From positions 248,001-312,000 of the forward strand of contig JANWKT010000024.1 in the NCBI GenBank assembly GCA_025451235.1: a stretch of DNA of 64,000 bases, read 5' to 3'. Each line of letters starts with the position of its first letter. Position 1 is the first letter of the stretch. Below are positions 57,963 through 64,000 of the stretch, piece by piece. A model generated the notes under the pieces. It was not told the origin of the DNA. It made no database searches and saw only the letters and a program-made list of their open reading frames with translations. Position numbers and translations under genes: made by a program. The DNA comes from Flavobacteriales bacterium (GTDB taxonomy: Bacteria; Bacteroidota; Bacteroidia; CAIKAF01).

Positions 57963-59660
57963 ATGAAAAGAACTCTACCAATTATTATTCTATGCTTTAT
58001 TTTATCTGCCACGGCTACTTTAGTTAATGGGCAGAACATTCCTGAAGTGTTATATTATAAATTTAATGGGGCCGGAACTACGGTACCTAATTATGCTTCA
58101 GCCCCACCCCCAGGAACGGCAACGGCCACTATTATGGGAGGAGTAACCCAAGGCGGCACAACCCTTTGTCAGGGAAGTTTGATAGGAACAGGTGCAGCAT
58201 CCACTACTGATTACCTGAATACCGGTTGGGCCCCTAATCTGGGAGCAGGTTCATGGACCATATCCTTTAGAACAACAGGAATTTCAACCAATGCAACTTT
58301 ATATTATATTTTTGGTGATATTAATACCGCCAGTTTTAGATGTTTTACCAATGGAGTAGCAGGATCTACTAATTGGATTCTAAGAGGGGCAGGATTGACG
58401 GATATCTATATCAATGGGGGAGCATTAATGACTCCGACCATGTGTACTTTCGTCTATGATAATGCACTCGCCAACGTAAAAGGATACTTAAACGGGGTAC
58501 TGGTTACTACCGTTGCGCAAGGTGCGGTTAATATGACAGGAACTGGTCCTTTAAAAGTAATGGGGTATTCAACCAATGTGGGTGCTCCTTCCGGAGGATT
58601 GATAGATGAATTCAGGTTTTATAGCCATGCATTGACTGCGGGTGAGGTAGCGCAATTATATGATCCATATGCTACCCCGGGTTTCCTTGGCCCTGATATT
58701 TCATTTTGTTCGGCTGATACAACTCAACTTGATTTGATTTGGCCTACAAGTACCGTTTTATGGTCCGATGGGTCTACTGCCGATAGCCTTTATATCACCT
58801 CCTTGGATACTTTTTCTGTAACCCTTTCTGGCGTTTGTGGTAACAATAGTGATACCGTTATTGTATATAGTGGTGCAACTACCGATTCAATTGCACCTGC
58901 TTTATGTGATACAGCCTATGCAGCACCCAGCGGAGCCATTTATTCAGTTTCAGGGGTGTATATAGATACTATTCCAAACTTTGTAGGTTGCGACAGTGTA
59001 ATCACCATTAATTTAACGTTGAACAGCAATACCTCTGGCTCGGCAAATGCTTCCATTTGCGTCGGTGATATTTATACCGCGCCAAGCGGTGCCATGTACT
59101 CTTCAGCTGGAACTTATATGGACACCGTCCCCAACTTTATAGGTTGTGACAGTGTCATCACCATTAATCTTACGTTGAATTCCGCAAATGTATCGGTATC
59201 ACAAACAGGAACTGATGGAGAAGACCTCATGGCCAATGCAGCCATTGCCACCTATCAATGGGTTAATTGTCCTGCTATGACCCCTATTGCAGGAGCCACT
59301 AACCAATCGTATACAGCAACTGTAGACGGAATGTATGCGGTAATAGTAACTGAAAGCGGTTGTACTGATACTTCTGCCTGCTTTACCGTTGCAGGATTGG
59401 GAATTAGTATGAATGGAATGCAGGACATGATCCAATTATATCCTAACCCAAGCAAAGGACAGTTTACGGTTGATCTTGGAATCGTTCTGGATGAATTTAC
59501 CATTGAGATCACCAATAATGTGGGACAAGTTTTACAAACCAAAAAATATACAAACACCAGTAAGGCCGTTCTTGAAATAACCGGAGCTGAAGGTGTATAC
59601 TTTATCAGGATCACCAATACCAAAGGCGAAAAAGCCATCCTGAGAATGATTAAAAACTAA
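57963..59660 (+). CDS. Laminin-G/concanavalin-like secreted protein with T9SS sorting domain
   Basis: A 565-residue exported protein. Signal peptide MKRTLPIIILCFILSATATLVNGQ; a LamG-like lectin/glucanase fold at about 25-240 (YYKFNGAGTTVPNYAS, WTISFRTTGISTNATLYYIFGD, GYLNGVLVTTVAQG, GLIDEFRFYSHALTAGEVAQLYDPY); an Ig-like WSDGSTADSLYI segment; two tandem 52-residue repeats (APSGAIYSVSGVYIDTIPNFVGCDSVITI); and a type A sorting domain (DMIQLYPNPSKGQFTVDLG ... AEGVYFIRITNTKGEKAILRMI). Likely a surface carbohydrate-binding protein. A strong terminator follows. Confidence 0.88.
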   Translation: MKRTLPIIILCFILSATATLVNGQNIPEVLYYKFNGAGTTVPNYASAPPPGTATATIMGGVTQGGTTLCQGSLIGTGAASTTDYLNTGWAPNLGAGSWTISFRTTGISTNATLYYIFGDINTASFRCFTNGVAGSTNWILRGAGLTDIYINGGALMTPTMCTFVYDNALANVKGYLNGVLVTTVAQGAVNMTGTGPLKVMGYSTNVGAPSGGLIDEFRFYSHALTAGEVAQLYDPYATPGFLGPDISFCSADTTQLDLIWPTSTVLWSDGSTADSLYITSLDTFSVTLSGVCGNNSDTVIVYSGATTDSIAPALCDTAYAAPSGAIYSVSGVYIDTIPNFVGCDSVITINLTLNSNTSGSANASICVGDIYTAPSGAMYSSAGTYMDTVPNFIGCDSVITINLTLNSANVSVSQTGTDGEDLMANAAIATYQWVNCPAMTPIAGATNQSYTATVDGMYAVIVTESGCTDTSACFTVAGLGISMNGMQDMIQLYPNPSKGQFTVDLGIVLDEFTIEITNNVGQVLQTKKYTNTSKAVLEITGAEGVYFIRITNTKGEKAILRMIKN

Positions 59661-59678
59661 GAATAAATAATTGATTAA

Positions 59679-59708
59679 AAGCCGATCTCGATGAGGTCGG
59701 CTTTTTTT
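59679..59708 (+). terminator. Terminator after the laminin-G-like gene
   Basis: An 11-bp stem with one G-T wobble (AAGCCGATCTC with GAGGTCGGCTT) and a 3-nt loop, followed by a run of T. Confidence 0.85.
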
Positions 59709-59743
59709 ATGAATGGTATTGAAGGAGTCAGAATGATAATATC

Positions 59744-59751
59744 TATATTTG
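59744..59751 (+). promoter_or_regulatory. Candidate -7 promoter element of the DUF1801 gene
   Basis: TATATTTG, exact consensus, 13 nt before the ATG. Confidence 0.45.
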
Positions 59752-59764
59752 AATCACTCAAAGA

Positions 59765-60232
59765 ATGATTCATATGCGTATAGAAGCCTCTACATTTGAA
59801 GAATATATTGCCCAGGTTCCGGAAGAAAGGAAAAAGGCCATTACCGAATTAAGAAAAGTGATTAAAAAAAATCTTCCAAAGGGTTTTAAAGAAGGATTTA
59901 GTTATGGTATGATGGGTTATGCGGTTCCACATTCATTGTATCCTGCAGGATACCATTGTGATCCTAAGCTTCCACTACCATTCTTGGGGTTCGCATCACA
60001 GAAGAACTTTATCGCAGTTTATCATATGGGAATATATGCTGATCCCAAATTATTGAAATGGTTCACAACAGAGTTTGCCAAACAAAGCCCAACTAAACTG
60101 GATATGGGTAAGAGTTGTCTACGCTTTAAAAAGCCCGACCAGATCCCATTTAAATTAATAGGTGAGCTGGCTTCAAAAATGACCCCTCAGGAATGGATCG
60201 AGATCTACGAGAAAAAGTTCAAGAAGAAATAG
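59765..60232 (+). CDS. DUF1801 (YdhG-like) protein
   Basis: A 155-residue soluble protein of the DUF1801 family: TFEEYIAQVPEERKKAITELRKVIKKNLPKGFKEGFSYGMMGYAVPHS, then LPFLGFASQKNFIAVYHMG and KSCLRFKKPDQIPFKLIGELA. The fold is a small alpha/beta domain related to the frataxin-like YdhG; no enzyme activity is established. An alternative ATG nine bases downstream would start MRIEAST. Convergent with the DUF721 gene, the two stops being 1 nt apart. Confidence 0.85.
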   Translation: MIHMRIEASTFEEYIAQVPEERKKAITELRKVIKKNLPKGFKEGFSYGMMGYAVPHSLYPAGYHCDPKLPLPFLGFASQKNFIAVYHMGIYADPKLLKWFTTEFAKQSPTKLDMGKSCLRFKKPDQIPFKLIGELASKMTPQEWIEIYEKKFKKK

Positions 60233-60233
60233 G

Positions 60234-60524
60234 CTATTTAAATTCTACTTCAGCTAATATATTACCGCCAAGTTCCTTGTTCAGCAATTCGATGATCTTT
60301 TCTTTTTCCATTGAAAACTCCTTGCGCATTACGGAGGATTTTAAATAGATAATGGCCCTGGATTTTACAAATTCCACCTTGGTGGTATTGCCTGCTACAA
60401 AGGCCCCCATGGATTTGATCCAGGCCTTCAAAATGTCGGTTTCTGTAGCCTTTTGCTCCAGCCTGTATTTTTTCAACATCAGGTCCAGCGCTTCTTTTAT
60501 AGTTAGATCATTCGACTTTTGCAT
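60234..60524 (-). CDS. DUF721/DciA-like protein
   Basis: A 96-residue protein of the DUF721 family: SNDLTIKEALDLMLKKYRLEQKATETDILKAWIKSMG, then VEFVKSRAIIYLKSSVMRKEFSMEKEKIIELLNKELGG. DciA, a member of this family, helps load the replicative helicase; in Bacteroidota a DUF721 gene usually sits beside recF, as here. I use the ATG giving MQKSNDL; an in-frame TTG 15 nt upstream is less likely. Transcribed after recF on the same strand. Confidence 0.85.
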   Translation of the reverse strand: MQKSNDLTIKEALDLMLKKYRLEQKATETDILKAWIKSMGAFVAGNTTKVEFVKSRAIIYLKSSVMRKEFSMEKEKIIELLNKELGGNILAEVEFK

Positions 60525-60617
60525 GTAAAAAAAATTCAATGATTCAAGAAGTTCAATGGTTCAAAAAAAGTAGTATAACCTGGGCCTTTTGAACTAATGA
60601 GCCCTTTGAATCTTCAT

Positions 60618-61700
60618 TCAAATATCGTAAAACTTAGCTTGTATTCCAAGCTCTTCAAACAAATGCTTTAACTTATCCGAACCTGTGTCGGTTATAAAAA
60701 CCTGGCCGAATCCTTCCGATGAAATATTTTTGATCAGCTGTTTTACCCTTTGTGGATCAAGTTTATCAAAAACATCATCGAGCATGAGAATGGGTGAGGT
60801 GTTTAATTTGCCTTTTAAAAAATGTTGTTCCGCCAGTTTTAATGCGGTTAAAAACGACTTTTGTTGCCCTTGCGAGCCAAATTTCTTGATACTCATCCGG
60901 TGAATAGTAAATTCCAGATCGTCCTTATGGATACCGGCGGTAGTATATTGCAAAGCTCTGTCCTTATGTCGGTTTTCTGTTAATAAGGCTGCATAGTTCT
61001 TTCCTTGGTCGAGCTGCGAGCTGATTTTTAAACCCACCTCCTCTGCTCCACTGGTAATGAATTGGTAGAACTCATTAAAAACGGGCATAAACTCATCGAT
61101 AAACTGGATCCTTACCTGGTAAACTTCCTGGCCATACTTGGCCAACTGGGCATCGTATACCGAAAGGGTCCCTTCATCCCACCGGTTACTTTCCACCATT
61201 TGTTTAATCAGGCTGTTCCTCTGAAGCAATACCCGCTGATAGTTCATGAGGTTTTGTAGGTAAAGTGGGTCAAATTGGGAGATCAAGGTATCCAGCCATC
61301 TCCTTCTTTCCTCGCTGCCGCCAATAACGATGGTTGAATATTGTGGACATACCATTACTGCAGGCAAAAAGCCAATATGATCGGCCATTTTCTCATATTC
61401 CTTCTTATTCCTTCTTACCTGCTTCTTTTGTCCTCGTTTAAAGCTTACCTGAATATGTTCTTCGTTCCCTTCTTTACGGAACCTGCCTTCGAGCATAAAA
61501 AAGGGCTCATCTAACCTTATATTCTGAGTATCTGAGGTATTCAGGAAACTTTTGGTAAAACATAAATAGTAAATGGCGTCCAATAGGTTGGTTTTGCCTT
61601 TGCCATTCGGCCCTACCAGACAATTGATGCCCGGCTGGAAACTGATCTCTCTTTCCTGAGCATTCTTAAAATTCAAAACGTGTAACCAATCCAGCTGCAT
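60618..61700 (-). CDS. recF: DNA replication/repair protein RecF
   Basis: A 360-residue SMC-like ATPase that helps load RecA at single-strand gaps. Walker A is GPNGKGKTN (about residues 30-38), the ABC signature region lies near KKFGSQGQQKSFLTALKLAEQ, and Walker B is LMLDDVFDKLD (about 300-310) followed by the D-loop. The N-terminal MQLDWLHVLNFKNAQ is typical. The ATG follows AAGGAG with almost no spacing; a minus-strand -7 element (TAACTTTG) lies 28 nt upstream. It overlaps the promoter region of the divergent TPR gene and is followed by DUF721. Confidence 0.96.
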   Translation of the reverse strand: MQLDWLHVLNFKNAQEREISFQPGINCLVGPNGKGKTNLLDAIYYLCFTKSFLNTSDTQNIRLDEPFFMLEGRFRKEGNEEHIQVSFKRGQKKQVRRNKKEYEKMADHIGFLPAVMVCPQYSTIVIGGSEERRRWLDTLISQFDPLYLQNLMNYQRVLLQRNSLIKQMVESNRWDEGTLSVYDAQLAKYGQEVYQVRIQFIDEFMPVFNEFYQFITSGAEEVGLKISSQLDQGKNYAALLTENRHKDRALQYTTAGIHKDDLEFTIHRMSIKKFGSQGQQKSFLTALKLAEQHFLKGKLNTSPILMLDDVFDKLDPQRVKQLIKNISSEGFGQVFITDTGSDKLKHLFEELGIQAKFYDI

Positions 61701-61728
61701 CTCCTTAATTATTGACCCAAATAAGGTA

Positions 61729-61736
61729 CAAAGTTA
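61729..61736 (-). promoter_or_regulatory. Candidate -7 promoter element of recF
   Basis: On the minus strand TAACTTTG, exact consensus, 28 nt before the recF ATG. Confidence 0.45.
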
Positions 61737-61756
61737 TACTCATTAGAAAAAAAGTA

Positions 61757-61764
61757 TATTTTTG
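61757..61764 (+). promoter_or_regulatory. Candidate -7 promoter element of the TPR-ribH unit
   Basis: TATTTTTG, exact consensus, 19 nt before the ATG at 61784. It lies inside the longest open frame and rules out its upstream ATG. Confidence 0.5.
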
Positions 61765-61783
61765 CAGCCTAAAGAAATCAACA

Positions 61784-62470
61784 ATGGCAGAAAATAAGGA
61801 CCAGGAAACAAAAAGTACAGGTTTTTCTGTAAGAGGAATTGAGAATTTTTACAATAGAAACAAGAAGGCTGTAATTGGTGGTGCGGTAACATTGGTGGTA
61901 CTTGTAGGAGCATTTTTATATTACAGGACCCAGATATTGGCCCCTCGCGAAAAGACCGCCTATACCGAAATGTACAAAGCTGAATATTATTTCGGCAAAG
62001 ATTCCTTTAGCCTGGCTTTAAATGGTAAACCAGGTGTTTTTATGGGCTTTGAGGAAATTATCAGTGAATATGGCGGTACGGATGCCGGAAACCTGGCCAG
62101 GTACTATGCCGGGATCTGTCACCTTCACCTGGGCCATTATGACGATGCCATCGCTAACCTAAAAAAGTTCTCATCTGATGATGTGATCATTGGATCCATT
62201 GCTTTAGGCTGCATTGGAGACTCATACCGTGAACTGGGTGATGGAGAAAATGCGGTAAAATATTACGAGAAAGCAGCTCGCCGTAACTCCAATTCGTTTA
62301 CCACCCCTATGTATTTGAAAAAGGCAGCCATGACCTATGAGGAAGACCTTCAGAATTATGACAAAGCCTTAGCCACCTATATCAAGATAGAAAAGGAGTA
62401 TGGCAATACCAACGAAGGTAGAGATGTGAGCAAATATATTGCACGCCTCAAAACCATGACCGGCAAATAG
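61784..62470 (+). CDS. Membrane-anchored TPR protein
   Basis: A 228-residue protein. N-terminal cytoplasmic head (MAENKDQETKSTGFSVRGIENFYNRNKK), one transmembrane helix (AVIGGAVTLVVLVGAFLYY), then tetratricopeptide repeats (YYFGKDSFSLALNGKPG, AGICHLHLGHYDDAIANLKKF, LGCIGDSYRELGDGENAVKYYEKAARR, MTYEEDLQNYDKALATYIKIEKEY). It resembles the YfgM-like TPR proteins that assist folding in the periplasm. Its neighbour 2 nt downstream is ribH, an arrangement common in Bacteroidota. The start is fixed by the consensus -7 element just upstream. Confidence 0.88.
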   Translation: MAENKDQETKSTGFSVRGIENFYNRNKKAVIGGAVTLVVLVGAFLYYRTQILAPREKTAYTEMYKAEYYFGKDSFSLALNGKPGVFMGFEEIISEYGGTDAGNLARYYAGICHLHLGHYDDAIANLKKFSSDDVIIGSIALGCIGDSYRELGDGENAVKYYEKAARRNSNSFTTPMYLKKAAMTYEEDLQNYDKALATYIKIEKEYGNTNEGRDVSKYIARLKTMTGK

Positions 62471-62472
62471 CG

Positions 62473-63150
62473 ATGGCTGCCAAAAACAAAAATCTAAGCA
62501 ATTTTACTTCCGAAACACCCAATGGTAAAGACTATTCAATAGCTATTATTGTAGCTGAATGGAATAGCGAGATCACCATTGCTTTGCGGGATGGAGCCAT
62601 CTCCACCTTGCAAAAAGCAGGGGTTTCGAAAGACAATATCCACGTACACCTTGTTCCGGGCAGCTACGAGCTTCCCTATGCGGCTTATACCGTGCTCCAG
62701 AATTATAATGTGGATGCAGCTATATGTCTGGGCTGCGTTATTCAGGGAGAAACTCCCCATTTTGATTATATATGCCAGGCTGTTGCCAAAGGATGCATGG
62801 ATGTTCAACTCCAATTGAAGAGGCCGGTAGTATTTGGAGTGTTAACTACGCTCAATTACCAGCAAGCTGAAGACAGGGCCGGCGGAAAACATGGAAATAA
62901 GGGAGAAGAAGCGGCGCATACGGCATTAAAAATGATCCAACTAACACATTTATGCGAAGAGAAGGGTGATCGTGACCCTATGCTGGATGCTATCAATGGC
63001 CCATTGGGCAGTCTCTTGCTTCAGTCAGCAATGGTGAATGATGAGGATGATAACTTTGATTTTGATATTGAAGAAGAAGATCCTGACGAAAGTTATTTTG
63101 CCAAAGGCAAAAAAGTAGAACTCAATCCTAAAAAGAAAAAAAAGAAATGA
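62473..63150 (+). CDS. ribH: 6,7-dimethyl-8-ribityllumazine synthase
   Basis: Catalyses the next-to-last step of riboflavin synthesis, joining the ribityl-aminouracil with dihydroxybutanone phosphate. The first 160 residues match lumazine synthase: IAIIVAEWNSEI, HLVPGSYELPYAAYTV, AICLGCVIQGETPHFDYI (catalytic His96), VVFGVLTTLNYQQAEDRAGG. At 225 residues it is longer than the usual 155-170. The extra C-terminal part is a highly acidic stretch (DDNFDFDIEEEDPDES) ending in a Lys-rich tail KKVELNPKKKKKK; such tails occur in other Bacteroidota RibH. It follows the TPR gene by 2 nt, so the two are co-transcribed. Confidence 0.95.
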   Translation: MAAKNKNLSNFTSETPNGKDYSIAIIVAEWNSEITIALRDGAISTLQKAGVSKDNIHVHLVPGSYELPYAAYTVLQNYNVDAAICLGCVIQGETPHFDYICQAVAKGCMDVQLQLKRPVVFGVLTTLNYQQAEDRAGGKHGNKGEEAAHTALKMIQLTHLCEEKGDRDPMLDAINGPLGSLLLQSAMVNDEDDNFDFDIEEEDPDESYFAKGKKVELNPKKKKKK

Positions 63151-63217
63151 TTATTTGAAATTTCAAATCTCTGGGTTTGAATTTCGGGTATGTTATTGGC
63201 CAACGCCTTTGGCTTAT

Positions 63218-63335
63218 TACTGCTGTGCTCTGCAGTAGTGTCTTTATTCCGGCCACCTATCAAATCATGCTATAAAGAGTTCGCTGGCGCTCCACTTTTA
63301 TAGCATTGTTTGCTATGGGCCTTCATGGCAGCCTG
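63218..63335. other. Hairpin-rich intergenic stretch after ribH
   Basis: Within the gap before the O-antigen ligase-type gene are TACTGC/GCAGTA (63218-63237) and a perfect 10-bp inverted repeat ATGCTATAAA/TTTATAGCAT (63267-63306). A further GGCAGCC/GGCTGCC stem (63327-63349) runs into the next gene's stop codon. No ORF. None has a clean T-run, so they are more like repeats or RNA structure than classic terminators. Confidence 0.45.
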
Positions 63336-64000
63336 CTACTGCGGCTGCCCTGCAGCAACCTCCGAAATGATTTTTCCTTTTGCATCCCTTTTTACATGGT
63401 AAAGATCAATCGCCACCAGCATTGCAATAAAACCCCAATAAGGAACGGCTGCTTTATCCGTATCCAAAAAGTTGTTGAGGAAACCATGGAACCAATAAGT
63501 GATCAGAGATAACAAGATCATGATCGTAAGATAACGGATATGCCTGGGAGCCTTGCTGAATATAATCCTTGATCCGGTGTAAAAGGCGCATACCACTACT
63601 AAAATTACATTGATCATACCCATGATCCCTTGTTCGGATAAAGGCCCCAAATACTCGCTATGTGCATTACCTCCATCACCAAAGTTTGTGCTGATAATGG
63701 TGAGCTCATACGATTTTTGGAACGGTGCGTAAACAAAAGAATACGTTCCAGGTCCCCATCCGAATACGGGCCTTTCCCTATACATCCTCAAGGCACAATT
63801 CCATCTCAACAACCTTTCAAGGTTCGAAGCATCTGTTCGAATGTTTGACATCGATTGGATATGTTCCGAAAAATCCTCCGAACTATCCTGTTTATTTTTT
63901 TCCAGCTTCTGGATAATAGAGGTCCAGTTTATAAATAAAAAGCTCGCCACAATACCCGCAACCCCTACAATAAAATACCACCGTATCTTAAAAGAAAAAA
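63336..64000 (-). CDS. O-antigen ligase/polymerase family membrane protein (partial, N-terminus beyond window)
   Basis: The C-terminal 221 codons of a membrane protein whose reading frame stays open to the window edge, so the start is missing. Visible: a helix (WYFIVGVAGIVASFLFINW), then a long periplasmic loop with the O-antigen ligase signature RPVFGWGPGTYSFVYAPFQ ... NAHSEYLGPLSEQGIMGMI, followed by further helices (VILVVVCAFYTGSRIIF, YLTIMILLSLITYWFHGFLNNFLD). The H-S-E-Y-L-x-x-L-x-E-x-G motif is typical of Wzy_C/WaaL-type glycan ligases or polymerases. It likely acts in surface polysaccharide or lipid A-linked glycan assembly. The stop codon lies in a hairpin. Confidence 0.85.
   Translation of the reverse strand, partial: FSFKIRWYFIVGVAGIVASFLFINWTSIIQKLEKNKQDSSEDFSEHIQSMSNIRTDASNLERLLRWNCALRMYRERPVFGWGPGTYSFVYAPFQKSYELTIISTNFGDGGNAHSEYLGPLSEQGIMGMINVILVVVCAFYTGSRIIFSKAPRHIRYLTIMILLSLITYWFHGFLNNFLDTDKAAVPYWGFIAMLVAIDLYHVKRDAKGKIISEVAAGQPQ

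Noticed and set aside
1-64000. tRNA, rRNA, prophage, transposon, defence or secretion-machinery loci
   Set aside because: I looked for these on both strands and found no cloverleaf, rRNA core, integrase/transposase, nuclease cluster or por/gld machinery genes; the T9SS cargo genes are present without the apparatus.

Overview
The window reads as a chromosomal segment of an aerobic member of the Bacteroidota (a Flavobacteriales/Sphingobacteriales-like environmental lineage; I cannot place it further). The evidence is several secreted proteins with type IX secretion (T9SS) C-terminal sorting domains, a gliding-motility-type C-terminal domain on a giant PKD-repeat protein, two propeller-sensor/LytS-LytTR signalling pairs, and many matches to the Bacteroidota promoter -7 element TAnnTTTG. 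Aconitase A and a di-heme cytochrome c fit a respiratory lifestyle. I see no rRNA, tRNA, CRISPR array, integrase, transposase or phage gene.

Layout. 1-5.2 kb: aspS, then a row of small plus-strand genes (DUF1963, GNAT, membrane and secreted proteins). 5.2-12.5 kb: a hairpin-rich intergenic element and a 2359-residue PKD/Ig surface protein. 12.6-19 kb: a membrane protein, an arylsulfotransferase-like secreted protein, two unannotated tiny membrane ORFs, a secreted protein and a DUF7948/SBBP propeller protein. 19-30 kb: two sensor kinase/response regulator pairs on opposite strands, flanking a cytochrome c, a secreted protein, a SRPBCC protein and a transglutaminase-like protein. 30.3-37.9 kb: acnA, small proteins, a third propeller sensor with no kinase domain, and yiaA. 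37.9-44.7 kb: an M43 protease, FKBP, YdeI-like protein, lipoproteins, a probable dead metalloprotease and an arrestin-like protein. 44.7-46.5 kb: rpsA. 46.8-50.8 kb: a Gly-rich/HYR protein and a second SBBP propeller. 51-53.3 kb: a compact stress-type islet (AraC regulator, CsbD-like, cupin, YceI). 53.5-59.7 kb: a delta-60 propeller, two more secreted proteins and a PLP decarboxylase. 59.7-64 kb: DUF1801, DUF721 plus recF, TPR plus ribH, and an O-antigen ligase-type gene cut by the window edge.

How it works together. Most of the window serves the cell envelope: about eight to ten secreted proteins, most with recognisable T9SS-type C-termini, together with sensors whose periplasmic propellers probably read extracellular cues. 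Housekeeping genes (aspS, rpsA, acnA, recF, ribH) are interspersed. Most transcription units are short, with hairpin terminators and TAnnTTTG promoters. Several promoters lie so close to the ATG that the transcripts would have very short or no leaders, and several long-ORF TTG starts are really part of the promoter.

I did not find a convincing new multi-gene system. The best second-look candidates are three structured GC-rich intergenic regions, the kinase-less propeller sensor, a metalloprotease homologue that has lost its first zinc histidine, and a tandem pair of tiny membrane peptides.
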